Shown here: positions 51,971 to 62,471 of the stretch, piece after piece | Layout of the letters: the number at the start of each line of letters is the position of its first letter | Numbering within the stretch: the stretch's first letter is position 1 | Assembly: GCA_963971575.1 (NCBI GenBank) | Contig: OZ020625.1 | Coordinates: 19,746,829 to 19,810,828 of the forward strand | Origin: Liopterus haemorrhoidalis | Taxonomy: Eukaryota > Arthropoda > Insecta > Coleoptera > Dytiscidae | Length of the DNA: 64,000 nucleotides | Reading direction: 5' to 3' | Position numbers and translations under genes: made by a program | Notes under the pieces: model-generated | What the model was told of the DNA's origin: nothing | Databases searched by the model: none | Seen by the model: the letters and a program-made list of their open reading frames with translations, nothing else

Positions 51971-53245
51971 ACATGTATGTGCCAAAAATTTTTGTTGCAA
52001 CTAAACGAACAGAGGAAATACGACGGGATGTATAATTCACATTGATTTTAGATCCATCCCTTTAGGGGTTGATTAGGACCAAATCCTGAAATAAGTTTTT
52101 CGGTATTTGTATGGGTAATCTTCGTAAGCAAAAAGCAAGTCGATATCTTATTGGTCCTAAGAGATATTAAGGAATCCTTGAAATCACAATTCATCCCTTT
52201 TCACCCTTTAGGGGGTAATTTTAAAAAAATGTCAAAACTATTTCGAGATATTTTAAAAATATACCTATGTGCCAAAAAGTAATGTTGCAACTAAACGAAC
52301 ACAGGAAATATGACGGGATGTATAATTCACCCCGATTGTAGATCCACACCTTAAGGGGTTGATTAGGACAAAATCCAAAAATTGTTTTTTCGGCATTTGC
52401 AAGGGTAGTTTTTGTAAGCAAAAACCAAGTCGATATCTTATTGATGTTAAAAAATATTAAACAATCCTTGAAATCACATTTCACCCCTTTTCACCCTTTA
52501 GGGGTTAAATTTAAAAAATTTGTCAAACCCATGTCGAGATATTTTAAAAAGACACCTATGTGCCAAAAAGTAATGTTGCAACTAAACGAACACAGAAATT
52601 ACGACGGGATGTATAATTCACCCCGATTGTAGATCCACCCCTTTAGGGGTTGATTAGGACAAAATCCTGAAATTGGTGATTCGGTATTTGTATGGATAAT
52701 CTGTGTAAACAAAAAGCAAGTCGATATCTTATTGTTCCTAAGAGATATTAAAGAATCCTTAAAATCACAATTCACCCCTTTTCACCCTTTAGGGGTGAAA
52801 TTTCAAAAGACTGTCAATACCATTTCGAGATATTTTAAAAAGACACCTATGTGCCAAAAAGTAATCTTGCAACTAAACGAACACAGGAAATACAACGGGA
52901 TGTATTATCCACCCCGATTGTAGGTTCACCCCTTTAGGGGTTGATTAGGGCAAAATCCCGAAATTGGTTTTTCGGCATTTGTATGGGTAATACTTGTAAG
53001 CAAAAACTAAGTCGATATCCCATCGGCCCTAAGAGATATTAAGGAATTCGTGAAATCACATTTCACCCCTTTTCATCCCTTAGGAGTAGAATTTCGAAAA
53101 ATCCCGTCTTAGTGGGTGCTTACGTCATGAAGGAAATATACTCTCCGAATTTCAAGATTCTAGGCCCAGAGGTTCGGGCTGGGCGGTGATGAGTGAGTCA
53201 GTCAGTCAGTCAGTCAGGACACTGCCTTTTATATATATAGATATA
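51971..53245 (-). repeat. Repeat family E, copy 1: about 290-bp tandem units with AGGGG palindromes
   Basis: About four tandem units of roughly 290 bp. Each has CACCCTTTAGGGG, CCTATGTGCCAAAAAGTAAT, AACTAAACGAACACAGGAAA, ACCCCTTTAGGGGTTGATTA and AAGTCGATATCTTATTG. It ends with GGTTCGGGCTGGGCGGTGAT, a (GTCA)n tract at 53195-53217 and TTTTATATATATAGATATA. A related array lies inverted at 57088-58040, with the same TATATATA-GATATA end. Transposon class unsure; a terminal tetramer tract and internal minisatellite are compatible with a Helitron/Helentron-related element. The small ORFs are repeat artefacts. Confidence 0.8.
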
Positions 53246-54082
53246 TCCAGTTATTCCGTGTGTATATATATATCCAACAAAGTTATTCATCTTTACATGA
53301 CCCAATATTTCGGTCTGAATTTTCAGACCTTTTTCAAGGGCTGAAAAATATTTTATTGGAATAAAATACCAAATAAAACATGAATTATGTACTGACTTAC
53401 AAGTAAAATTCAAGAGTTGCCTCTGTTGTAGTGGTACAACAGAACAAAACATGTTGTAAGTAATTTGTAGTAATGTGGATTATATAATAACATAAATTGT
53501 TTTAAGTAAGTTGTAGTAATGTGGATTAAAAGAATAAATAGATTAGAATTAAAATAGAACATTACAATTAAAAACACAATAAAATTACACTTTAAAAATC
53601 TTTATCACAGAACATTATAATCTAAATTAAAATGAATAAATCTTATTGGATTACAGACTAGAGTGTCATTTCTTCTTCCTCCTCTCATTCAATTTTGCGG
53701 GAAAGTTTTAACGGATTTCTATAGTTTAGGTTGTGGTCGGTAATATAGATAGCGTAGATTGGTTCATCTTCTTGCTTCCACGTCGGTTTTGTTATTAAAC
53801 AAATAATTAGCATGGCTTCTGTTTTTTTTTGAAATGTGTAACAGATTCTTGTAGATTGTATTTAAACCTTGAATATCTGTTTTTGCATTTAAGTTTTGTT
53901 CGTTTTCATTTATATAACACATTTCAAGGAATGTGCGTTAATAAGTGTTGTGTTCGGAGGCCAGAATGGATGTATCTTCGAATTTGGGCACGTGTGCTGT
54001 ATTCTTCAGATGTCTGCTCAGAGAACAACATTCTGGTTTACATTTCACATCCGATTTGTGTTGTGAGATACGATGACCTAAG
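53246..54082 (-). pseudogene. Penelope-like element, inverted truncated copy
   Basis: On the minus strand 54082-53825 encodes the second half of the GIY-YIG region, LGHRISQHKSDVKCKPECC...ASEHNTY, then a stop, then FLEMCY and DIQGLNTIYKNLLHISKK, as in the plus copy. Downstream (53700-53246) is 3' sequence with a possible decayed hammerhead-like motif (53283-53345) and a tandem GTTGTAGTAATGTGGATTA duplication (about 53456-53536). It meets the plus-strand copy head to head at about 54082. Confidence 0.82.
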
Positions 54083-55137
54083 CGACAGGCGATGTCCTCA
54101 ACCTCTTCAACAACTGACTCGGCCATCCAGTTCACTGTCAAAAATGAGAACGAGAGACAGGCGGTTCCGTTCCTGGACACATTAATCATCCGGGGTCCTG
54201 AAAATAAGATCAGGTTTGATTATTATGAAAAACCTACTAACACAGGTACCTACATTATAGAAGTTACCATCCGTCTAAATACAAGGTAGCATTAACAAAA
54301 ACCATGGCTCACAAAGTACGGAAAATCTCTCACCCGACATTTCTACAAAAAACTTAAAAACTTTAGCAGACAAATTCATCAACCTATCGTATCCCAAAAA
54401 CATGGTACACAGGACAATTTATAACAGTCACTCACATTCTAATGAGGAGGGCCCCAGAGATGAGGTTCAACCCAGTAAAAAGTACTTCTCGGTCCAGTTT
54501 ATCAAAGAAGTAACTATCTTAAAATCCATACTCCGGGAGGAGGACATCACCTTGGCGGAAAAATCATCTCTAACCATCAGGCAACTCTTCACTCCTTTAA
54601 AAGATAAACAAAAATCAAAAAACAGACGGGACGTAGTTTACAAGATTGAATGTGAATGCGGCTTACCTTACGTTGGACAGACATCCCAATCCTTAGGTCA
54701 TCGCATCTCACAACACAAATCGGATGTGAAATGTAAACCAGAATGTTGTTCTCTGAGCAGACATCTGAAGAATACAGCACACGTGCCCAATTTCGAAGAT
54801 ACATCCATTTTGGCCTCCGAACACAACACTTATAAACGCACGTTCCTTGAAATGTGTTATAGAAATGAAAACGACCAAAAGTTAAATGCAAAAACAGATA
54901 TTCAAGGTTTAAATACAATCTACAAGAATCTGTTACACATTTCAAAAAAAAAAACAGAAGCCATGCTAATTTTTTGTTTAACAACAAAACCGACGCGGAA
55001 GAAAGAAGATGGAGTCTGTGTCAAATGTGCTCAAGATGATAAGGGAAGTGTTCCCAACTTCCAAATAATAAAACAATATGTGAAAAATAGAAGCCGTGTT
55101 AATTGGATAACATTTCTAAAATCCGTAAAATAATTTA
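54083..55137 (+). pseudogene. Penelope-like element: RT C-terminus and GIY-YIG endonuclease
   Basis: 54092-54290 encodes QFTVKNENERQAVPFLDTLI, the Penelope RT thumb motif (VPFLDT), then frameshifts. 54402-55133 encodes the linker and the GIY-YIG endonuclease: VVYKIECECGLPYVGQTSQS, Arg in GHRISQH, then CSLSRHLKNTAH and E/F-rich helices. Penelope elements are unusual in pairing a telomerase-like RT with this nuclease. The palm with its YADD box is absent, so the element is 5'-truncated. The 3' sequence continues collinear with 32037-33381. Confidence 0.88.
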
Positions 55138-55375
55138 ACTTATTCATGTAATATTTAATTCATTTTGAAGTATTTTGTAAACAATTTAATAAAGAACATT
55201 AATTAGAAAGTAAATTACATCAATACATATGGTTTGTTTCTATATAATATTAATTTAGACCTTATTATTATAAACTTAGAACTACTAGTAAAATTTTGAT
55301 GTCATTTATTTTTAACCTTTAATAAACATACTATAAACATATGTACATATTTTAAATAATTAATGTAAGTAGATA

Positions 55376-55778
55376 CAGTCTGTTTCAAACGCTTAGGCGG
55401 AACTAGATTTTGCAATTTAGTTACTTTCATCGCTTAAATCGTGCTTTTCGGCAGTTTTGTTTAAGCTTTGTAAATCATACTTACAATAAACATTTTTTGG
55501 TTAAGGTTAATATCATTTTAAAATGTCATTTTCTTTATATTTTGATTTTTTGTGTAATTCTTAATACAAATTTCCCATTTATTTTTTTGTCATTAAAATA
55601 TATAAAAAAATAATTTAATTTTGACATAGGTCAGTCGTTTCCATGGTTTCATTGTTGTAATTTTAAATTTTGACATTCCAACATGAAAAATGAAATAACC
55701 CAAGAAAGGTCCCTTGTCGTGACAACCTAAAAGAACGAAATTCCCATTTAGTTCCGCCTAAGCGTTTGAAACAGACTG
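55376..55778. mobile_element. 403-bp TA-target MITE
   Basis: About 30-bp perfect TIRs, CAGTCTGTTTCAAACGCTTA / TAAGCGTTTGAAACAGACTG, flanked by TA (55374-55375 and 55779-55780). It is missing from the collinear copy at about 32395 (TAAGTAGATATTATAAT), giving a near-empty site. Mariner/Tc-type non-autonomous element. Confidence 0.95.
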
Positions 55779-55937
55779 TACATATTATAATAGATTGAAA
55801 TGTTATAAATGACATTTAAACTGTTTATTATTAAAAAATGTTGGTTTTGCCTACCGAGGGAAACTTTTTAAATATTTTTCTGTATTCCAGATTATTTTTG
55901 TGAAGTTTTTCAAAACCGTTGCTTACAATGAATCTTG

Positions 55938-56304
55938 GGTATAACCAGGGAATAGATTGCTACACAACTGCGCATGCGTCACACCGCGTTACATCGCACA
56001 TGTTTTGTTTTACATACGATGGTTCTAAACAGGCGGCATTATTATATTAGCGTGAGTTTCTTAAAACATATAGTGTTTTGTCATTAAACTAGAAGATGGG
56101 TAGCTCGCTTCGCTCGGCTTTTTCTAACCAAACGCTTACTAACCTAACCTAAGATAGTGTTTTGTCATTAAACTAGAAGATGGGTAGCTCACACCATTGT
56201 TTTAGAGCCACTGATAATGCTTGAATTATTTAGTGAAATTGTTATGTGCTGCCATCTACAAATAAATTTTGTAACGTTCTAGCAGTCTAATCTCTGGTTT
56301 AGCC
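55938..56304. mobile_element. 367-bp TIR element with 6-8-bp TSD
   Basis: Imperfect TIRs GGTATAACCAGGGAATAGAT / AATCTCTGGTTTAGCC. The flanks GAATCTTG and GCATCTTG match at 7 of 8 positions. It is absent from the collinear copy near 32550 (AATGAATCTTGATATAAGAT). The interior has a partial tandem duplication of TTTTGTCATTAAACTAGAAG (56075 and 56160). Superfamily unknown (hAT or P-like by TSD length). Confidence 0.85.
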
Positions 56305-56658
56305 GCATCTTGATATAAGATGGTCAAATGTGATAAAAAATGAGGAACGAAGAAACACTGTCCGATGTAACACTATAAGGCCTGGACTATAATATCAGAA
56401 CGAGGAAATACGTGCTGGGCACAATGAAAAAGGTTTTCTTGCTGCGACTTAAAATATTTGTAGTGCTACTGCGACCGGATTCAAATGGAAAGACATAAGA
56501 AAAGGTGTAGTTAACTAAATTAATTTTAATAAATAAATAATAAATGACAGTGCAATAAACTAGTGAAAAAGATACAGGTCTGGTGATCCTGCTATCCACA
56601 CAGCATTCTTTTTAAATAAAAATATGCATACCTAAAGTGTATCTTGGCCAAATCATTA

Positions 56659-56961
56659 GGCGTTTACGAAAACTCTACCGGTGGATATGGTACATCGGCC
56701 AATCTTTACTATACCCGACTGAAGATAACCTTATGTGCTGCCTCTATACAGAAGGCTTAAATAATCCTTAAAAAGGTTAGGTTAGGCAAGGCTTTAGCTA
56801 GAATACTAGTTATGTTAGAATAGTTTTGCTAGAATAAGGTTATGTTGAGTGGGGTATAGTAAATCTTCCCCCGGAAATCTACCGGTCGGTAAACAGCTAC
56901 ATGCTTACACAGCTACACCTTCACCGAACTTCTATCTACCGGTAGAGTTTTCGTAAACGCC
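56659..56961. mobile_element. TTA-target MITE, copy 2
   Basis: Same TIRs as 32898-33252, with TTA on both sides. 303 bp, about 50 bp shorter than copy 1 owing to fewer CTAGAATACTAGTTATG repeats and one internal deletion. It was present before the surrounding repeat was duplicated. Confidence 0.87.
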
Positions 56962-57087
56962 TTATTGCAATTCTAAGCTTACCTTAATTTTGGCAGGTTA
57001 ACGGCGTATTTTTATTTTAAATTATTAAATAAACATTGTCATGACATTCCGTCACAAAAATTCGCATACCAATGTGTTAAACTATAT

Positions 57088-58040
57088 ATCTATATATATA
57101 AAATCGTAACTAAGCTACCTACTCATGGTAAAGGGGATTAAAAGGGGTAAAATGAGGCTTCACGGTTTCCTTAATATCTCTTAGGTCCAATAAGATATCG
57201 ACTTGGTTTTTGCTCACAATGATTACTCATGTAAATATTAAAAAAATTATTTCAGGATTTTGTTCAAATCGACCCCTAAAGGGGTGAATCTACAATCAGG
57301 GTGAATTATAGAAATCTTCGCATCTTCTGTGTTTATTGTGTTATAAAATTTCTTTTTGGCATATAGGTGCCTTTTTAAAATATTTAGAAAGTGTTTTGAC
57401 TGTTTTTTTAATTTTCACCCCTAAAAAGGTATATTGGTATATTTATTCGATAGAATTTCGTCTAGACAAAGAAACATAAAATTCGGGGAGTATATCCCTT
57501 TTATGACTTAAGAACCCCCTAAGAAATGATTTTTCGAAATTCGACCTCTCAGGGGTGATAAGGGGTGTAATGTGTTTACACGGATTCCTCAATTTCTTTT
57601 AGGTCAGTTTTTCAAAATTTCAGCCCTAAAGGGGTAAAAGGATATTTTTTATTTAATAGAACATCCCTTGGACATAGATACATGATAATCGCAAAGTATA
57701 TTCCCTCCATGAGGTAAGCATACATTAAGACGGGATTTTTCGAAAATCAACCCCTAAGGGGTGAAATGTAATTTCAAGGATTCCTAAATATCTCTACGGA
57801 CCAATAAGATATCGTCTTGGTTTTTACTTACAAAGATTACCTATATAAATGTTGAAAAACTTATTTCAGGAATTTTTTCTAATCCACCCCTAAAGTGGTG
57901 AATTTCCGAACAGGGTTAATTATACAACCCATCATATTCCCTGTGTTTGTTGAGTTATAAAATTACTTTTGACATATAGGTGTCTTCAAAAGATCTCGAA
58001 ATGGTATTGACAGTTTTTAAAATTTTACCCTTAACCCCTT
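57088..58040 (+). repeat. Repeat family E, copy 2 (inverted relative to copy 1)
   Basis: Starts TATATATCTATATATATAAA and holds about three diverged units with ACCCCTAAAGGGGTGAA boxes, AATAAGATATCGACTTGG and CATATAGGTGCC motifs, the reverse complement of copy 1 units. Its start sits in the TA run at the end of the Penelope 3' region. Confidence 0.75.
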
Positions 58041-58218
58041 AACGCGCACAAACGTATTAATGCGGGCACGCAAAACCGGCCAAAATGTGCAGACCCGTAT
58101 ATACAAGGTGTCTCAAAAGAAATTTTATATTTATTTAGCTTACTGCGTGAACGCAACGTATCCGAGGGGCGCGGGGGTTATGTCAAACGGTAGCCTGGCT
58201 CTTGGGAATTCAATCGCT

Positions 58219-59307
58219 ATGGAACGTTTCTCGGGAGCAGACCGCGCGTTATGCGTGCGAGAGTTTTACAAAAACGGTGATTCGGCGACTGTAGCGCGTA
58301 GAAAATTCTGCAGTATTCGAGGTTTTCGCCACTTAAATGATGCGCCAAGCATTCTTCTCATTCGACATTGGGTTAAAAAGTTTGAAGAGACTGGTACAAC
58401 GCTGGATAAATCAAAATCCGGGCGACCTAGGTCATCAAGAACGGTAGAAAACGTGGAGAATGTTAGTCAGTCTGTTCGTGACGACCCGAACCTTTCAATT
58501 CGGAAGCGCGCAAGTGCTTTAAATGTGCATAGATCATCATTACATCGCATTATGCACAAAGACCTAAAGCGTCACCCCTACAAAATTCAATTGGTGCAAG
58601 AATTAAAGCCCCAAGATGCCAGTCAGAGGCTTAATTTCGTAAATCAGGTGATTGAGCGATTTTCAACGTTTACCAACATTTTGTTTTCGGATGAAGCTCA
58701 TTTTCATCTTAATGGCCACGTAAATAAGCAGAACTGTCGCTACTGAAGTGCAACGAATCCGAAACGCAAACATCAGAAACCCCTACATTCGCCTAAAGTG
58801 ACCGTATGGGCTGCGATGTCGGCGCGAGGAATTATCGGCCCTTACTTTTTTGAAGACGAAAGGGGGCGTGCAGTTACAGTGAATTCAGAGCGTTATGTGG
58901 AGATGTTAGACAACTTCTTGGTACCTGAACTGCAAAACTTTCCTGGCTATAACCAAAGAACATGGTTCCAACAGGACGGAGCAACTTCACACACGTCCAA
59001 TATGTCTCTGCCACGTGTTCCTGAAATTTTCTAAGGAAAATTGATCTCCCGGAGAGGTGACATAAATTGGCCTCCACGCAGTCCAGATTTAACCCCTATG
59101 GACTTTTTCCTATGGGATTATCTTAAATCTAAAGTTTACGCCAATAAACCGACTTCACCGGCGCATTTGAAAGAAAATATCCGTCACGAAATGGCAGCCA
59201 TCCCTGAGTCCACCTGCCGAGACGTCATAAGTAATTTTACTGTTCGATTAAATGAGTGCCGAGAACGCGAGGGTCTACATTTAGACGATATTATTTTTAA
59301 GAAATAA
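58219..59307 (+). pseudogene. Mariner-type transposase with two nonsense codons
   Basis: A single frame from the ATG at 58219 (MERFSGADRALCVREFY) to 59307, 362 codons, broken by TGA at 58744-58746 and TAA near 59032-59034. The N-terminal helix-turn-helix region is at about 10-120 (GRPRSSRTVENV). The catalytic Asp residues are in FSDEAHFHLNG, WFQQDGATSH and SPDLTPMDFFLW. The spacing from the second Asp to the Asp of PMDFF is 41 residues (counting the stop position), compatible with the DD41D (rosa-like) group. It ends HLDDIIFKK. Inactive as read. Confidence 0.88.
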
Positions 59308-59385
59308 ATCCCCAAAAAGTGTATTTTAATAATTAATAAACATTTTTTCTATATACGGCTTACTTTTTTTTTAATCGATCCACTA

Positions 59386-59609
59386 AATATTTATTTATTT
59401 ATTTATTGAAATAAAGGACACTCCAGACCAAAGGTCCCAACTGTGCCCGTAGTCCCATACAAGTTTTACTACATTAAGTTATATCTTATACTATAAAATA
59501 ATAAAATAACGTTATGTTCAGCTCATTTGGTTTTTGAATACATATATAAATCAAATATACAATTACATTACATATTCAGTGCAGTAGTATGATGTATTAT
59601 GAAAAGGTT
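59386..59609 (-). other. 3' UTR and (TAAA)n tail of PHD-type non-LTR copy 2
   Basis: The TTTATTTATTTATTTATT tract at 59389-59407 is the element's 3' tail on the minus strand. The adjoining GGACACTCCAGACCAAAGGT is shared with copy 1 at 26787. The flank ATCGATCCACTAAAT loosely matches AGATCAATCAAAA near 63870, a possible imperfect TSD. Confidence 0.75.
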
Positions 59610-62471
59610 TCACATAGTATACAACGTCTTTTTGAACAATGCGAAATTCATATAAAATAAGTCTAATTCTCCAATTACTTCCAGACTTTCGTTATAAAGG
59701 GTTGCCATTCGATTAAGTGGACTCATTTTGTGCTGTTCGGTTCTGGCTTGCTCAATTTGGAATAAAGTATTTCTTTTTCGTACTCCAACACGCGGTACTC
59801 TTAAACAAATTTGGGAGAGGATATCTGGACATGACAGGTCGCCATTCCATATTTTGTGTAGTATAAGTAAACTAGTAATATCGCGTCTGGTACTAAGTGA
59901 CACTACAGAATATTGTGTTAGCAACAAAGTATGTGAAACATACTTAGGGTAAATACCTGTCATTCTGAAGTCCACGCATCGTAGAAATTTTGTCTGCACC
60001 GACTCTATAAACTTTATATATTTAAAGTGGAATGGCGACCAAACCACAGATGCATATTCCAACTTGCTTCTTATGAGAGTATTAAACAGTGTTTTATATG
60101 TCTGTGGTTTTCGGAAATCCTTCCCCATCCTTAGCACCAGCCCAACCATTTTGAAGCTGTCGTTGACCAGTTTCGTTATATGTGCATTAAAATTCAGAGA
60201 CTCATCAAAAGTAATACCTAGATCCTGCACAAACCTTGTCCTTTCGATGTTGATACTATTCATTTCATAATTATATATAAAAGGATTGCGGTTTCTGTTA
60301 AAGAACATTAGCTTACATTTTGCTGGATTAAAATGCAGGCCAGTAGCTGAGCTCCAATCTGACAACATATTAAGATCATGTTCTAAGTCATAGCAATCTG
60401 AGAGACTGTTAATTTGCTTGTATATCTTTATGTCATCCGCATATAGTAGGCATTGACTTTTTGTGATATGTTTGGGAATATCATTCACCGCCAACAAGAA
60501 CAACAATGGGCCAAGGTTCGAACCTTGCGGGACCCCGGACGGTGTCGAGAAGGGTCGTGATCGAAAACCTTCGTATTCCACATATTGGTGTCTTCGACTT
60601 AGATATGAGAAAAACCATCTAATAGTATCATCAGAAGCGTCAAATGAACTTAAACATCTTAACAAAAGTGTATGTGGTACCTTATCAAATGCCTTACTCA
60701 TATCTAAGTAAATGACATCCGTTTGCCGGCCTAGATCCAAGTTAGTTGAAATAACTTGAGTGATAGTAAGAAGATTCGTGGTGGTTGACTTTTTGGGCAA
60801 AAAGCCGTGCTGATATTGTGTGATATGCGGTGATACATATTGGTAAAGACGTCTGTACACAATTTGTTCAAATATCTTAGCGGAAGAGGACAAGATGGAT
60901 ACTGGACGGTAATTACTAAAAAGTTTCTTATCACCTGACTTATGAATCGGGCAAACTCTCGAGATCTTCCATCTATCGGGAAAAACGTTTGTTGAGACCG
61001 ACAAGTTAAACAATATCTGCAGTGGTTCTGAAATAATGTCCATACAACCTTTCATGATGTAGGGTGGAATTAGGTCGGGCCCACAAGAGCGTTTAGGTTT
61101 TAATTTACGAATGGACCAATTGACATCATCAATACTAACGTTTGATGTTAAAAAAATGTTTTCGTTGGGTGCATTTATGAAATTTTCGTTCTTAATTTTT
61201 CCAGAAACCTGGTTTATGTTATTTAGAGGTGGGACTTCATTATAAACTGAAGCAAAGTAGTCGGAAAATGCATTAGATATATCTAAATTATTAAATAAGA
61301 AGTTACTTTTGCTATCTATAAAATATTTACTTGCAGCTGGTTTCCGCTGTTTTTTTATAAATTTCCAAAAAATATTAGGATCACTGCAAATATTATCCTC
61401 CATGTCTGTCATATACTCTATATTTTTAATCCGGATTAGTTTCTTTAGTTCTTTACGTGCTTCCCTGTACATAGTGAGGTGATAGACAGTGTCGCCAGAG
61501 CCCGATTTAATTTTTTTTAAGTGATACAGCTTTTTTATACGTACGCTTTTCATATAAGGTGTAAAAAATTCATCATTATTATTTTTCGTTGGAGATCTTT
61601 TAGGAACATGAAGGTCTAGAATATTATATAAACGTATATAAAATTCATCAACAGCATCATTTACACAGCTATAATTTTTTAAAAATGACCAATTTATGAC
61701 GCTTATATCTCTATAAATTAAATCAAAATTAGCTTTTTTATAATTATATGTTTTCGCATTGTCAATTGGTTGTTTATATGTGAAAACCTTCCAATCAGCG
61801 ACAATAAACAGTGCAGGGTGATAACAATCTTCCTTAATCAGTGGATCAGTTTCTCTATAGACTGTAATTTCACCGAAATTAGATAGCACAAGATCAAGAG
61901 TTCTCGATTTATTATTTAAAATATTGTTGAGACAAGAGAGATTATTGACACTCATGAAATTGCATAATTCTAACAATCTACTATCGTTAGAATTGAGGTT
62001 CGACATAGAATCTGCTCCACAGATTATTGGTATGTTAAAGTCACCCAGTAAAACAATTTTATTATTACATAAGTCACAACACATTTCTAGTGAATCAAAA
62101 AAGGATTTATAATATTCAGCGGATGAGTTTGGTGGAATATAAACACAGCAAACAAGAAATGAATGTTGGTTGTTAAATATTTTTAAAAGCAAATACTCAT
62201 GAGAGGAATTATAGTTCGTCAGATCAACGGATGACCATCTATTATGGACCGCTAACAAAACCCCCCACCCCCTTCTGTCATCGCGCCTGTCACTGCGATA
62301 ACAAGCGAAATTATTATTAAACAATTCAGCGGTATGAATGTCACTTTTTAGCCAAGTTTCAGTTAATGCAATTATATCGCTATCGCAGGACAGCATGTTG
62401 GTGTAGAAGGTGCGAGTCTTTGTACGCAATCCACGCACATTCTGGTAATAGAAGTTAACATTGTTACTCAT
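59610..62471 (-). CDS. Non-LTR retrotransposon ORF2 (endonuclease-RT), intact, copy 2
   Basis: 953 codons from the ATG at 62471 (MSNNVNFYYQNVRG), which overlaps the end of ORF1 as ATGAGTAA. Endonuclease motifs: NVRGL, LTETWL, VYIPPNS, GDFNIP, YHPAL. RT: YLDMSKAFDKVPH, GVPQGSNLGPLLFLL, YADD. C-terminus: RKRNTLFQIEQ. No stops or frameshifts. It shares domain order and many motifs with 27134-29938 but is clearly a different family (many substitutions throughout). Confidence 0.93.
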   Translation of the reverse strand: MSNNVNFYYQNVRGLRTKTRTFYTNMLSCDSDIIALTETWLKSDIHTAELFNNNFACYRSDRRDDRRGWGVLLAVHNRWSSVDLTNYNSSHEYLLLKIFNNQHSFLVCCVYIPPNSSAEYYKSFFDSLEMCCDLCNNKIVLLGDFNIPIICGADSMSNLNSNDSRLLELCNFMSVNNLSCLNNILNNKSRTLDLVLSNFGEITVYRETDPLIKEDCYHPALFIVADWKVFTYKQPIDNAKTYNYKKANFDLIYRDISVINWSFLKNYSCVNDAVDEFYIRLYNILDLHVPKRSPTKNNNDEFFTPYMKSVRIKKLYHLKKIKSGSGDTVYHLTMYREARKELKKLIRIKNIEYMTDMEDNICSDPNIFWKFIKKQRKPAASKYFIDSKSNFLFNNLDISNAFSDYFASVYNEVPPLNNINQVSGKIKNENFINAPNENIFLTSNVSIDDVNWSIRKLKPKRSCGPDLIPPYIMKGCMDIISEPLQILFNLSVSTNVFPDRWKISRVCPIHKSGDKKLFSNYRPVSILSSSAKIFEQIVYRRLYQYVSPHITQYQHGFLPKKSTTTNLLTITQVISTNLDLGRQTDVIYLDMSKAFDKVPHTLLLRCLSSFDASDDTIRWFFSYLSRRHQYVEYEGFRSRPFSTPSGVPQGSNLGPLLFLLAVNDIPKHITKSQCLLYADDIKIYKQINSLSDCYDLEHDLNMLSDWSSATGLHFNPAKCKLMFFNRNRNPFIYNYEMNSINIERTRFVQDLGITFDESLNFNAHITKLVNDSFKMVGLVLRMGKDFRKPQTYKTLFNTLIRSKLEYASVVWSPFHFKYIKFIESVQTKFLRCVDFRMTGIYPKYVSHTLLLTQYSVVSLSTRRDITSLLILHKIWNGDLSCPDILSQICLRVPRVGVRKRNTLFQIEQARTEQHKMSPLNRMATLYNESLEVIGELDLFYMNFALFKKTLYTM

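Larger units (their letters stand above)
55138..57087 (+). mobile_element. 3' region following Penelope copy, collinear with 32100-33381
   Basis: Same sequence and order as 32100-33381 (AATTTAACTTATTCATGTAA ... ACCAATGTGTTAAACTATAT), with three TIR elements inside, two of them absent from the other copy. A 70-codon antisense frame (56599-56387, also at 32838-32626) is conserved between copies but has no recognisable domain. Confidence 0.78.

Noticed and set aside
52441..52923. Two similar 63-codon frames
   Set aside because: They recur because the 290-bp repeat units recur; no start context or domain.
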